Shown piece by piece: positions 36,263 through 51,500 of a stretch of 64,000 nt of DNA (positions are counted from its first letter, which is position 1; each line of letters starts with the position of its first letter). The DNA is from Petrolisthes cinctipes (Eukaryota; Arthropoda; Malacostraca; Decapoda; Porcellanidae). The translations under genes were made by a program, and so were the position numbers. Below the pieces are notes generated by a model, which worked only from the letters and a program-made list of their open reading frames with translations, had not been told where the DNA came from and did no database searches. The stretch lies in the NCBI GenBank assembly GCA_033782935.1, contig JAWQEG010000369.1:1741501-1805500 (forward strand). The letters run 5' to 3'.

Positions 36263-38671
36263 ATCGACTTTTGTGCACCTAAAATATCGATTTTCAGTAT
36301 GTTTTTAGCCTATATTTTGAAAATATTCTAGCACTGTACAGATTGCTTCTGGGACTCCAAAATATTGAATTTTCGGGTGTTTTGAGCATGAATTTGAGAT
36401 ATAAACGGGTACACAAGATACATGCACATATTGACTTTGGGCACCAAAAATATCGATTTTCAGCATGTTTTGGGCCTGAATTTTGAAAATACTCTAACAC
36501 GGAGTAGGCATGTACAGATCGCTTCTGGGACCCCAAAATATCGAATTTTCGGGTGTTTAGGGCCAGAATTTGAGATATAAACGGGTACAGAAGATGCATT
36601 CACATATCGACTTTTGGGCACTTAAAAGTTCGATTTTCAGTATGTTTTTGGCCTGTATTTTGAAAATACCCTAACACGGAGTAGGCAGGTACAGATACCT
36701 TCTAGGACCTCTAAATATCGAATTTTTGGGTGTTTGGGACTGAATTTGAGATATCGATTTTTTGGCACCTAAAATGTCGATTTTTAGCATGTTTTTAGCC
36801 TATATTTTGATAATATTCTAGCACTGTGTAGACATGTACAGATTGCTTCTGGGACCCCAAAAAATTGAATTTTCGGGTGTTTTGAGCCTGAATTTGAGAT
36901 ATAAACGGGTACAGAAGATACATGCACATATTGACTTTGGGCATCTAAAATATCGATTTTCAGCATGTTTTGGGCCTGTATTTTGAAAATACTCTAACAC
37001 TGAGTAGGCATGTACAGATCGCTTCTGGGACCCCAAAATATCGAATTTTCGGGTGTTTAGGGCCAGAATTTGAGATATAAACGGGTACAGAAGATGCATG
37101 CACATATCGACTTTTGGGCACCTAAAAGATCGATTTTCAGTATGTTTTTGGCCTGTATTTTGAAAATACTCTAACACGGAGTAAGCATGTACAGATACCT
37201 TCTGGGACCTCTAAATATCGAATTTTCGGGTGTTTTGGGACTGAATTTGAGATATCGATTTTTTGGCACCTAAAATGTCGATTTTTAGCATGTTTTTAAC
37301 CTATATTTTGAAAATATTCTAGCACTGAGTAGGCATGTACAGATTGCTTCTGGGACCCCAAAATATTGAATTTTCGGGGGTTTTGAGCCTGAATTTGAGA
37401 TATAAACGGGTACAGAAGATACATGCACATATTGACTTTGGGCACCAAAAATATCGATTTTCAGCATGTTTTGGGCCTGAATTTTGAAAATACTCTAACA
37501 CGGAGTAGGCATGTACAGATCGCTTCTGGGACCCCAAAATATCGAATTTTCGGGTGTTTAGGGCCAGAATTTGAGATATAAACGGGTACAGAAGATGCAT
37601 GCACATATCGACTTTAGGGCACCTAAAAGAGCGATTTTCAGTATGTTTTTAACCTGTATTTTGAAAATACTCTATCACGGAGTAGGCATGTACAGATACC
37701 TTCTGGGACCTCTAAATATCGAATTTTCGGGTGTTTTGGGACTGAATTTGAGATATCGATTTTTTGGCACCTAAAATGTCGATTTTTAGCATGTTTTTAG
37801 CCTATATTTTGAAAATATTCTAGCACTGTGTAGGCATGTACAGATTGCTTCTGGGACCCCAAAATATTGAATTTTCGGGTGTTTTGAGCCTGAATTTGAG
37901 ATATAAACGGGTACAGAAGATACATGCACATATTGACTTTGGGCATCTAAAATATCGATTTTCAGCATGTTTTGGGCCTGTATTTTGAAAATACTCTAAC
38001 ACTGAGTAGGCATGTATAGATTGCTTCTGGGACCCCAAAATATTGAATTTTCGGGTGTTTTGAGCCTGAATTTGAGATATAAACGGGTACTGAAGATGCA
38101 TGCACATATCGACTTTTGTGCACCTAAAAGATCGATTTTCAGTATGTTTTGAGGATGTATTTTGAAAATACTCTAACACGGAGTAGGCATGTACAGATCG
38201 CTTCTGGGACCCCTAAATATCGAATTTTCGGGTGTTTTGGGACTGAATTTGAGATATCGACTTTTTGGCACCTAAAAGATCGATTTTTAGCATGTTTTTA
38301 GCCTATATTTTGAAAATATTCTAGCACTGTACAGATTGCTTCTGGGACCCCAAAATATTGAATTTTTGGGTGTTTTGAGCCTGAATTTGAGATATAAACG
38401 GGTACAGAAGATGCATGCACATATCGACTTTTGGGCACCAAAAATATCGATTTTCAGCATGTTTTGGGCCTGAATTTTGAAAATACTCTAACACTGAGTA
38501 GGCATGTATAGATTGCTTCTGGGACCCCAAAATATCGAATTTTCGGGTGTTTAGGGTCAGAATTTGAGATATAAACGGGTACAGAAGATGCATGCACATA
38601 TCGACTTTTGGGTACCTAAAAGATAGATTTTCAGTATGTTTTTGGCCTGTATTTTGAAAATACTCTAACAC

Positions 38672-39830
38672 GGAGTAGGTATGTACAGATACCTTCTGGG
38701 ACCCCTAAATATCGAATTTTCGGGTGTTTTGGGACTGAATTTGAGATATCGATTTTTTGGCACCTAAAATGTCGATTTTTAACATGTTTTTAGCCTATAT
38801 TTTGAAAATATTCTAGCACTGTGTAGGCTTGTACAGATTGCTTCTGGGACCCCAAAATATTGAATTTTCGGGTGTTTTGAGCCTGAATTTGATGTATAAA
38901 CGGGTACAGAAGATACATGCACATATTGACTTTGGGCATCTAAAATATCGATTTTCAGCATGTTTTGGGCCTGTATTTTGAAAATACTCTGAACACTGAG
39001 TTGGCATGTACAGATTGCTTCTGGGACCCCAAAATATTGAATTTTCGAGTGTTTTGAGCCTGAATTTGAGATATAAACGGGTACTGAAGATGCATGCACA
39101 TATCGACTTTTGTGCACCTAAAAGATCGATTTTCAATATGTTTTTAGCCTATATTTTGAAAATATTCTAGTACTGTACAGATTGCTTCTGGGACCCCAAA
39201 ATATTGAATTTTCGGGTGTTTTGAGCCTGAATTTGAGATATAAACGGGTACAGATGATACATGCACATATTGACATTGGGCACCAAAAATATCGATTTTC
39301 AGCATGTTTTGGGCCTGAATTTTGAAAATACTCTAACACTGAGTAGGCATGTACAGATTGCTTCTGGGACCCCAAAATATCGAATTTTCGGGTGTTTTGG
39401 GACTGAATTTGAGATATCGACTTTTTGGCTCCTAAAAGATCGATTTTTAGCATGTTTTTAGCCTCTATTATGAAAATATTCTAGCACTGTACAGATTGCT
39501 TCTGGGACCCCAAAATATTGAATTTTCGGGTGTTTTGAGCCTGAATTTGAGATATAAACGGGTACAGAAGATACATGCACATATTGACTTTGGGCACCAA
39601 AAATATCGATTTTCAGCATGTTTTGGGCCTGAATTTTGAAAATACTCCAACACTGAGTAGGCATGTACAGATTGCTTCTGGGACCCCAAAATATCGAATT
39701 TTCGGGTGTTTAGGGTCAGAATTTGAGATATAAACGGGTACAGAAGATGCATGCACATATCGACTTTTGGGCACCTAAAAGATCGATTTTCAGTATGTTT
39801 TTGGCCTGTATTTTGAAAATACTCTAACAC
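38672..39830 (-). repeat. 1,159-bp superunit, copy 1
   Basis: Delimited by - strand unit starts at 38671 and 39830. Markers are GTGTAGGCTTGTACAG (near 38820), CTCTGAACACTGAG (near 38987, a gained GA-type insertion relative to CTCTAACACTGAG) and GAATTTGATGTATAAACGG near 38884. Confidence 0.72.
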
Positions 39831-40990
39831 GGAGTAGGTATGTACAGATACCTTCTGGGACCCCTAAATATCGAATTTTCGGGTGTTTTGGGACTGAATT
39901 TGAGATATCGATTTTTTGGCACCTAAAATGTCGATTTTTAGCATGTTTTTAGCCTATATTTTGAAAATATTCTAGCACTGTGTAGGCTTGTACAGATTGC
40001 TTCTGGGACCCCAAAATATTGAATTTTCGGGTGTTTTGAGCCTGAATTTGATATATAAACGGGTAAAGAAGATACATGCACATATTGACTTTGGGCATCT
40101 AAAATATCGATTTTCAGCATGTTTTGGGCCTGTATTTTGAAAATACTCTGAACACTGAGTAGGCATGTACAGATCGCTTCTGGGACCCCAAAATTTCGAA
40201 TTTTCGGGTGTTTTGAGCCTGAATTTGAGATATAAACGGGTACTGAAGATGCATGCACATATCGACTTTTGTGCACCTAAAAGATCGATTTTTCAGTATG
40301 TTTTTAGCCTATATTTTGAAAATATTCTAGCACTGTACAGATTGCTTCTGGGACCCCAAAATATTGAATTTTCGGGTGTTTTGAGCCTGAATTTGAGATA
40401 TAAACGGGTACAGAAGATACATGCACATATTGACTTTGGGCACCAAAAATATCGATTTTCAGCATGTTTTGGGCCTGAATTTTGAAAATACTCTAACACT
40501 GAGTAGGCATGTACAGATTGCTTCTGGGACCCCAAAATATCGAATTTTCGGGTGTTTTGGGACTGAATTTGAGATATCGACTTTTTGGCACCTAAAAGAT
40601 CGATTTTTAGCATGTTTTTAGCCTATATTTTGAAAATATTCTAGCACTGTACAGATTGCTTCTGGGACCCCAAAATATTGAATTTTCGGGTGTTTTGAGC
40701 CTGAATTTGAGATATAAACGGGTACAGAAGATACATGCACATATTGTCTTTGGGCACCAAAAATATCGATTTTCAGCATGTTGTGGGCCTGAATTTTGAA
40801 AATACTCTAACACGGAGTAGGCATGTACAGATCGCTTCTGGGACCCCAAAATATCGAATTTTCTGGTGTTTTGAGCCAGAATTTGAGATATAAACGGGTA
40901 CAGAAGATGCATGCACATATCGACTTTTGGGCACCTAAAAGATCGATTTTCAGTATGTTTTTGGCCTGTATTTTGAAAATACTCTAACAC
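39831..40990 (-). repeat. 1,160-bp superunit, copy 2
   Basis: Follows copy 1 directly with the GGCTTGTACAG and CTCTGAACACTGAG markers at a 1,159-bp offset; one extra T in GATCGATTTTTCAGTATG near 40283 accounts for the extra base. Confidence 0.72.
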
Positions 40991-41417
40991 GGAGTAGGCA
41001 TGTACAGGTACCTTCTGGGACCTCTAAATATCGAATTTTCGGGTGTTTTGGGACTGAATTTGAGATATCGATTTTTTGGCACCTAAAATCTCGATTTTTA
41101 GCATGTTTTTAGCCTATATTTTGAAAATATTCTAGCACTGTGTAGGCATGTACAGATTGCTTCTGGGACCCCAAAATATTGATTTTTCGGGTGTTTTGAG
41201 CCTGAATTTGAGATATAAACGGGTACAGAAGATACATGCACATATTGACTTTGGGCATCTAAAATATCGATTTTCAGCATGTTTTGGGCCTGTACTTTGA
41301 AAATACTCTAACACTGAGTAGGCATGTACAGATTGCTTCTGGGACCCCAAAATATTGAATTTTCGGGTGTTTTGAGCCTGAATTTGAGATATAAACGGGA
41401 CTGAAGATGCATGCACA
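40287..41417 (-). repeat. Duplicated block (offset 5,157 bp), copy 2
   Basis: Carries the markers of 35130-36262. Private differences include ATATTGTCTTTGGG near 40741, GTACAGGTACC near 41002 and a short loss in AAACGGGACTGAAG near 41394. Confidence 0.75.
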
Positions 41418-44400
41418 TATCGACTTTTGTGCACCTAAAAGATCGATTTTCAGTATGTTTTGAGCATGTATTTTGAAAATACTCTAACACGGAGTAGGCA
41501 TGTACAGATCGCTTCTGGGACCCCTAAATATCGAATTTTCGGGTGTTTTGGGACTGAATTTGAGATATCGACTTTTTGGCACCTAAAAGATCGATTTTTA
41601 GCATGTTTTTAGCCTATATTTTGAAAATATTCTAGCACTGTACAGATTGCTTCTGGGACCCCAAAATATTGAATTTTCGGGTGTTTTGAGCCTGAATTTG
41701 AGATATAAACGGGTACAGAAGATACATGCACATCTTGACTTTGGGCATCTAAAATATCGATTTTCAGCATGTTTTGGGCCTTTATTTTGAAAATACTCTA
41801 ACACTGAGTAGGCATGTACAGATTGCTTCTGGGACCCCAAAATATTGAATTTTCGGGTGTTTTGAGCCTGAATTTGAGATATAAACGGGTACTGAAGATG
41901 CATGCACATATCGACTTTTGTGCACCTAAAAGATCGATTTTCAGTATGTTTTTAGCCTGTATTTTGAAAATATTCTAGCACTGTACAGATTGCTTCTGGG
42001 ACCCCAAAATATTGAATTTTCGGGTGTTTTGAGCCTGAATTTGAGATATAAACGGGTACAGAAGATACATGCACATATTGACTTTGGGCACCAAAAATAT
42101 CGATTTTCAGCATGTTTTGGGCCTGAAATTTGAAAATACTCTAACACTGAGTAGGCATATACAGATTGCTTCTGGGACCCCAAAATATCGAATTTTCGGG
42201 TGTTTTGGGACTGAATTTGAGATATCGACTTTTTGGGTCCTAAAAGATCGATTTTTAGCATGTTTTTAGCCTATATTTTGAAAATATTCTAGCACTGTAC
42301 AGATTGCTTCTGGGACCCCAAAATATTGAATTTTCGGGTGTTTTGAGCCTGAATTTGAGATATAAACGGGTACAGAAGATACATGCACATATTGACTTTC
42401 GGCATCTAAAATATCGATTTTCAGCATGTTTTGGGCCTGTATTTTGAAAATACTCTAACACTGAGTAGGCATGTACAGATTGCTTCTGGGACCCCAAAAT
42501 ATTGAATTTTCGGGTGTTTTGGGACTGAATTTGAGATATCGACTTTTTGGGTCCTAAAAGATCGATTTTTAGCATGTTTTTAGTCTATATTTTGAAAATA
42601 TTCTAGCACTGTACAGATTGCTTCTGGGACCCCAAAATATTGAATTTTCGGGTGTTTTGAGCCTGAATTTGAGATATAAACGGGTACAGAAGATACATGC
42701 ACATATTGACTTTGGGCACCAAAAATATCGATTTTCAGTATGTTTTGGGCCTGAATTTTGAAAATACTCTAACACGGAGTAGGCATGTACAGATCGCTTC
42801 TGGGACCCCAAAATATCGAATTTTCGGGTGTTTAGGGCCAGAATTTGAGATATAAACGGGTACAGAAGATGCATGCACATATCGACTTTTGGGCACCTAA
42901 AAGATCGATTTTCAGTATGTTTTTGGCCTGTATTTCGAAAATACTCTAACACGGAGTAGGCATGTACAGATACCTTCTGGGACCTCTAAATATCGAATTT
43001 TCGGGTGTTTTGGGACTGAATTTGAGATATCGATTTTTTGGCACCTAAAATGTCGATTTTTAGCATGTTTTTAGCCTATATTTTGAAAATATTCTAGCAC
43101 TGTGTAGGCATGTACAGATTGCTTCTGGGACCCCAAAATATTGAATTTTCGGGTGTTTTGAGCCTGAATTTGAGATATAAACGGGTACAGAACATACATG
43201 CACATATTGACTTTGGGCATCTAAAATATCGATTTTCAGCATGTTTTTGGACTGTATTTTGAAAATACTCTAACACTGAATAGGCATGTACTAATTGCTT
43301 CTGGGACCCCAAAATATTGAATTTTCGGGTGTTTTGAGCCTGAATTTGAGATATAAACGGGTACTGAAGATGCATGCACATATCGACTTTTGTGCACCTA
43401 AAAGATCGATTTTCAGTATGTTTTGAGCATGTATTTTGAAAATACTCTAACACGGAGTAGGCATGTACAGATCGCTTTTGGGACCCCTAAATATCGAATT
43501 TTCGGGTGTTTTGGGACTGAATTTGAGATATCGACTTTTTGGCACCTAAAAGATCGATTTTTAGCATGTTTTTAGCCTATATTTTGAAAATATTCTAGCA
43601 CTGTACAGATTGCCTCTGGGACCCCAAAATATTGAATTTTCGGGTGTTTTGAGCCTGAATTTGAGATATAAACGGGTACTGAAGATGCATGCACATATCG
43701 ACTTTTGTGCACCTAAAAGATCGATTTTCAGTATGTTTTTAGCCTATATTTTGAAAATATTCTAGCACTGTACAGATTGCTTCTGGGACCCCAAAATATT
43801 GAATTTTCGGGTGTTTTGAGACTGAATTTGAGATATAAACGGGTACAGAAGATACATGCACATATTGACTTTGGGCACCAAAAATATCGATTTTCAGCAT
43901 GTTTTGGGCCTGAATTTTGAAAATACTCTAACACTGAGTAGGCATGTACAGATTGCTTCTGGGACCCCAAAATATCGAATTTTCGGGTGTTTAGGGTCAG
44001 AATTTGAGATATAAACGGGTACAGAAGATGCATGCACATATCGACTTTTGGGCACGTGAAATATCGATTTTCAGTATGTTTTTGGCCTGTATTTTGAAAA
44101 TACTCTAACACCGAGTAGGTATGTACAGATACCTTCTGGGACCCCTAAATATCGAATTTTCCGGTGTTTTGGGACTGAATTTGATATATCGATTTTTTGG
44201 CACCTAAAATGTCGATTTTTAGCATGTTTTTAGCCTATATTTTGAAAATATTCTAGCACTGTGTAGGCTTGTACAGATTGCTTCTGGGACCCCAAAATAT
44301 TGAATTTTCGGGTGTTTTGAGCCTGAATTTGATATATAAACGGATACAGAAGATACATGCACATATTGACTTTGGGCATCTAAAATATCGATTTTCAGCA

Positions 44401-45613
44401 TGTTTTGGGCCTGTATTTTGAAAATACTCTGAACACTGAGTAGGCATGTACAGATTGCATCTGGGACCCCAAAATATTGAAATTTCGGGTGTTTTGAGCT
44501 TGAATTTGAGATATAAACGGGTACTGAAGATGCATGCACATATCGACTTTTGTGCACCTAAAAGATCGATTTTCAGTATGTTTTTAGCCTATATTTTGAA
44601 AATATTCTGGCACTGTACAGATTGCTTCTGGGACCCCAAAATATTGAATTTTCGGGTGTTTTGAGCCTGAATTTGAGATATAAACGGGTACAGAAGATAC
44701 ATGCACATATTGACTTTGGGCACCAAAAATATCGATTTTCAGCATGTTTTGGGCCTGAATTTTGAAAATACTCTAACACTAAGTAGGCATGTACAGATTG
44801 CCTCTGGGACCCCAAAATATCGAATTTTCGGGTGTTTTGGGACTGAATTTGAGATATCGACTTTTTGGCACCTAAAAGATCGATTTTTAGCATGTTTTTA
44901 GCCTATATTTTGAAAATATTCTAGCACTGTACAGATTGCTTCTGTGACCCCAAAATATTGAATTTTCGGGTGTTTTGAGCCTGAATTTGAGATATAAACG
45001 GGTACAGAAGATACATGCACATATTGACTTTGGGCATCTAAAATATCAATTTTCAGCATGTTTTGTGCCTGTATTTTGAAAATACTCTAACACTGAGTAG
45101 GCATGTACAGATTGCTTCTGGGACCCCAAAATATTGATTTTTCGGGTGTTTTGAGCCAGAATTTGAGATATAAACGGGTACTGAAGATGCATGCACATAT
45201 CGACTTTTGTGCACCTAAAAGATCGATTTTCAGTATGTTTTTAGCCTATATTTTGAAAATATTCTAGCACTGTACAGATTGCTTCTGGGACCCCAAAATA
45301 TTGAATTTTTGGGTGTTTTGAGCCTGAATTTGAGATATAAACGGGTACAGAAGATACATGCACATATTGACTTTGGGCACCAAAAATATCGATTTTCAGC
45401 ATGTTTTGGGCCTGAATTTTGAAAATACTCTAACACTGAGGAGGCATGTACAGATTGCTTCTGGGACCCCAAAATATCGAATTTTCGGGTGTTTAGGGTC
45501 AGAATTTGAGATATAAACGGGTACAGAAGATGCATGCACATATCGACTTTTGGGCACGTGAAAGATCGATTTTCAGTATGTTTTTGGCCTGTATTTTGAA
45601 AATACTCTAACAC

Positions 45614-46772
45614 GGAGTAGGTATGAACAGATACCTTCTGGGACCCCTAAATATCGAATTTTCGGGTGTTTTGGGACTGAATTTGAGATATCGATTTTTT
45701 GGCACCTAAAATGTCGATTTTTAGCATGTTTTTAGCCTATATTTTGAAAATATTCTAGCACTGTGTAGGCTTGTACAGATTGCTTCTGGGACCCCAAAAT
45801 ATTGAATTTTCGGGTGTTTTGAGCCTGAATTTGATATATAAACGGGTACAGAAGATACGTGCACATATTGACTTTGGGCATCTAAAATATCGATTTTCAG
45901 CATGTTTTGGGCCTGTATTTTGAAAATACTCTGAACACTAAGTAGGCATGTACAGATTGCATCTGGGACCCCAAAATATTGAATTTTCGGGTGTTTTGAG
46001 CCTGAATTTGAGATATAAACGGGTACTGAAGATGCATGCACATATCGACTTTTGTGCACCTAAAAGATCGATTTTCAGTATGTTTTTAGCCTATATTTTG
46101 AAAATATTCTAGCACTGTACAGATTGCTTCTGGGACCCCAAAATATTGAATTTTCGGGTGTTTTGAGCCTGAATTTGAGATATAAACGGGTACAGAAGAT
46201 ACATGCACATATTGACTTTGGGCACCAAAAATATCGATTTTCAGCATGTTTTGGGCCTGAATTTTGAAAATACTCTAACACTGAGTAGGCATGTACAGAT
46301 TGCTTCTGGGACCCCTAAATATCGAATTTTCGGGTGTTTTGGGACTGAATTTGAGATATCGACTTTTTGGCACCTAAAAGATCGATTTTTAGCATGTTTT
46401 TAGCCTATATTTTGAAAATATTCTAGCACTGTACAGATTGCTTCTGGGACCCCAAAATATTGAATTTTCGGGTGTTTTGAGCCTGAATTTGAGATATAAA
46501 CGGGTACAGAAGATACATGCACATATTGACTTTGGGCACCAAAAATATCGATTTTCAGCATGTTTTGGGCCTGAATTTTGAAAATACTCTAACACGGAGT
46601 AGGCATGTACAGATCGCTTCTGGGACCCCAAAATATCGAATTTTCGGGTGTTTTGAGCCAGAATTTGAGATATAAACGGGTACAGAAGATGCATGCACAT
46701 ATCGACTTTTGGGCACCTAAAAGATCGATTTTCAGTATGTTTTTGGCCTGTATTTTGAAAATACTCTAACAC
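45614..46772 (-). repeat. 1,159-bp superunit, later copy
   Basis: Same markers again (GGCTTGTACAG near 45768; CTCTGAACACTAAG near 45929). A further partial copy with GGCTTGTACAG and CTCTGAACACTGAG lies near 44264-44440, so the block dispersed over about 7 kb. Confidence 0.7.
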
Positions 46773-48586
46773 GGAGTAGGCATGTACAGATACCTTCTGG
46801 GACCTCTAAATATCGAATTTTCGGGTGTTTTGGGACTGAATTTGAGATATCGATTTTTTGGCACCTAAAACATCGATTTTTAGCATGTTTTTAGCCTATA
46901 TTTTGAAAATATTCTAGCACTGTACAGATTGCTTCTGGGACCCCAAAATATTGAATTTTCGGGTGTTTTGAGCCTGAATTTGAGATATAAACGGGTACAG
47001 AAGATGCATGCACATATCGACTTTGGGCATCTAAAATATCGATTTTCAGCATGTTTTTGGACTGTATTTTGAAAATACTCTAACACTGAGTAGGCATGTA
47101 CTAATTGCTTCTGGGACCCAAAAATATTGATTTTTCGGGTGTTTTGAGCCTGAATTTGAGATATAAACAGGTACTGAAGATGCATGCACATATCGACTTT
47201 TGTGCACCTAAAAGATCGATTTTCAGTATGTTTTGAGCATGTATTTTGAAAATACTCTAACACGGAATAGGCTTGTACAGATCGCTTCTGGGACCCCTAA
47301 ATATCGAATTTTCGGGTGTTTTGGGACTGAATTTGAGATATCGACTTTTTGGCACCTAAAAGATCGATTTTTAGCATGTTTTTAGCCTATATTTTGAAAA
47401 TATTCTAGCACTGAGTAGGCATGTACAGATTGCTTCTGGGACCCCAAAATATTGAATTTTCGGGTGTTTTGAGCCTGAATTTGAGATATAAACGGGTACA
47501 GAAGATACATGCACATATTGACTTTGGGCATCTAAAATCTCGATTTTCAGCATGTTTTGGGCCTGTATTTTGAAAATACTCTAACACTGAGTAGGCATGT
47601 ACAGATTGCTTCTGGGACCCCAAAATATTGAATTTTCGGGTGTTTTGAGCCTGAATTTGAGATATAAACAGGTACTGAAGATGCATGCACATATCGACTT
47701 TTGGGCACCAAAAATATCGATTTTCAGTATGTTTTGAGCATGTATTTTGAAAATACTCTAACACGGAGTAGGCATGTACAGATCGCTTCTGGGACCCCTA
47801 AATATCGAATTTTCGGGTGTTTTGGGACTGAATTTGAGATATCGACTTTTTGGCACCTAAAAGATCGATTTTTAGCATGTTTTTAGCCTATATTTTGAAA
47901 ATATTCTAGCACTGAGTAGGCATGTACAGATTGCTTCTGGGACCCCAAAATATTGAATTTTCGGGTGTTTTGAGCCTGAATTTGAGATATAAACGGGTAC
48001 AGAAGATACATGCACATATTGACTTTGGGCACCAAAAATATCGATTTTCAGCATGTTTTGGGCCTGAATTTTGAAAATACTCTAACACGGAGTAGGCATG
48101 TACAGATCGCTTCTGGGACCCCAAAATATCGAATTTTCGGGTGTTTAGGGCCAGAATTTGAGATATAAACGGGTACAGAAGATGCATGCACATATCGACT
48201 TTTGGGCACTTAAAAGATCGATTTTCAGTATGTTTTTGGCCTGTATTTTGAAAATACTCTATCACGGAGTAGGCATGTACAGATACCTTCTGGGACCTCT
48301 AAATATCGAATTTTCGGGTGTTTTGGGACTGAATTTGAGATATCGATTTTTTGGCACCTAAAAAGTCGATTTTTAGCATGTTTTTAGCCTATATTTTGAA
48401 AATATTCTAGCACTGAGTAGGCATGTACAGATTGCTTCTGGGACCCCAAAATATTGAATTTTCGGGTGTTTTGAGCCTGAATTTGAGATATAAACGGGAA
48501 CAGAAGATACATGCACATATTGACTTTGGGCATCTAAAATATCGATTTTCAGCATGTTTTGGGCCTGTATTTTGAAAATACTCTAA

Positions 48587-51500
48587 CACTGAGTAGGCAT
48601 GTACAGATTGCTTCTGGGACCCCAAAATATTGAATTTTCGGGTGTTTTGAGCCTGAATTTGAGATATAAACAGGTACTGAAGATGCATGCACATATCGAC
48701 TTTTGTGCACCTAAAAGATCGATTTTCAGTATGTTTTGAGCATGTATTTTGAAAATACTCTAACACGGAGTAGGCATGTACAGATACCTTCTGGGACCCC
48801 TAAATATCGAATTTTCGGGTGTTTTGGGACTGAATTTGAGATATCGACTTTTTGGCACCTAAAAGATCGAGTTTTAGCATGTTTTTAGACTATATTTTGA
48901 AAATATTCTAGCACTGAGTAGGCATGTACAGATTGCTTCTGGGATCCCAAAATATTGAATTTTCGGGTGTTTTGAGCCTGAATTTGAGATATAAACGGGT
49001 ACAGAAGATACATGCACATATTGACTTTGGGCACCAAAAATATCGATTTTCAGCATGTTTTGGGCCTGAATTTTGAAAATACTCTAACACGGAGTAGGCA
49101 TGTACAGATCGCTTCTGGGACCCTAAAATATCGAATTTTCGGGTGTTTAGGGCCAGAATTTGAGATATAAACGGGTACAGAAGATGCATGCACATATCGA
49201 CTTTTGGGCACCTAAAAGATCGATTTTCAGTATGTTTTTGGTCTGTATTTTGAAAATACTCTAACACGGAGTAAGCATGTACAGATACCTTCTGGGACCT
49301 CTAAATATCGAATTTTCGGGTGTTTTGGGACAGAATTTGAGATATCGATTTTTTGGCACCTAAAATGTCGATTTTTAGCATGTTTTTAGCCTATATTTTG
49401 AAAATATTCTAGCACTGTGTAGGCATGTACAGATTGCTTCTGGGACCCCAAAATATTGAATTTTCGGGTGTTTTGAGCCTGAATTTGAGATATAAAGGGG
49501 TACAGAAGATACATGCACATATTGACTTTGGGCATCTAAAATATCGATTTTCAGCATGTTTTGGGCCTGTATTTTGAAAATACTCTAACACTGAGTAGGC
49601 ATGTACAGATTGCTTCTGGGACCCAAAAATATCGAATTTTCGGGTGTTTTGGGACTGAATTTGAGATATCGACTTTTTGGCACCTAAAAGATCGATTTTT
49701 AGCATGTTTTTAGACTATATTTTGAAAATATTCAAGCACTGAGTAGGCATGTACAGATTGCTTCTGGGACCCCAAAATATTGAATTTTCGGGTGTTTTGA
49801 GCCTGAATTTGAGATATAAACGGGTACAGAAGATACATGCACATATTGACTTTGGGCACCAAAAATATCGATTTTCAGCATGTTTTGGGCCTGAATTTTG
49901 AAAATACTCTAACACGGAGTAGGCATGTACAGATCGCTTCTGGGACCCCAAAATATCGAATTTTCGGGTGTTTAGGGCCAGAATTTGAGATATAAACGGG
50001 TACAGAAGATGCATGCACCTATCGACTTTTGGGCACCTAAAAGATCGATTTTCAGTATGTTTTTGGCCTGTATTTTGAAAATACTCTATCACGGAGTAGG
50101 CATGTACAGATACCTTCTGGGACCTCTAAATATCGAATTTTCGGATGTTTTGGGACTGAATTTGATATATCGATTTTTTGGCACCTAAAATGTCGATTTT
50201 TAGCATGTTTTTAGCCTGTATTTTGAAAATATTCTAGCACTGTGTAGGCATGTACAGATTGCTTCTGGGACCCCAAAATATTGAATTTTCTGGTGTTTTG
50301 AGCCTGAATTTGAGATATAAACGGGTACAGAAGATACATGCACATATTGACTTTGGGCACCAAAAATATCGATTTTCAGCATGTTTTGGGCCTGAATTTT
50401 GAAAATACTCTAACACGGAGTAGGCATGTTTAGATCACTTCTGGGACCCCAAAATATCGAATTTTCGGGTGTTTAGGGCCAGAATTTGAGATATAAACGG
50501 GTACAGAAGATGCATGCACATATCGACTTTTGGGCACCTAAAAGATCGATTTTCAGTATGTTTTTGGCCTGTATTTTGAAAACACTCTATCATGGTGTAG
50601 GCATGTACAGATACCTTCTGGGACCTCTAAATATCGAATTTTCGGGTGTTTTGGGACTGAATTTGAGATATCGATTTTTTGGCACCTAAAATGTCGATTT
50701 TTAGCATGTTTTTAGCCTATATTTTGAAAATATTCTAGCACTGTGTAGGCATGTACAGATTGCTTCTGGGACCCCAAAATATTGAATTTTCGGGTGTTTT
50801 GAGCCTGAATTTGAGATATAAACGGGTACAGAAGATACATGCACATATTGACTTTGGGCACCAAAAATATCGATTTTCAGCATGTTTTGGGCCTGAATTT
50901 TTAAAATACTCTAACACTGAGTAGGCATGTACAGATTGCTTCTGGGACCCCAAAATATTGAATTTTCGGGTGTTTTGGGACTGAATTTGAGATATCGACT
51001 TTTTGGCACCTAAAAGATCGATTTTTAGCATGTTTTTAGCCTATATTTTGAAAATATTCTAGCACTGAGTAGATATGTACAGATTGCTACTGGGACCCCA
51101 AAATATTGAATTTTCGGGTGTTTTGAGCCTGAATTTGAGATATAAACGGGTACAGAAGATACATGCACATATTGACTTTGGGCACCAAAAATATCGATTT
51201 TCAGCATGTTTTGGGCCTGAATTTTGAAAATACTCTAACACGTAGTAGGCATGTACAGATCGCTTCTGGGACCCCAAAATATCGAATTTTCGGGTGTTTT
51301 GAGCCAGAATTTGAGATATAAACGGGTACAGAAGATGCATGCACATATCGACTTTTGGGCACCTAAAAGATCGATTTTCAGTATGTTTTTGGCCTGTATT
51401 TTGAAAATACTCTAACACGGAGTAGGCATTTACAGATACCTTCTGGGACCTCTAAATATCGAATTTTCGGGTGTTTTGGGACTGAATTTGATATATCGAT

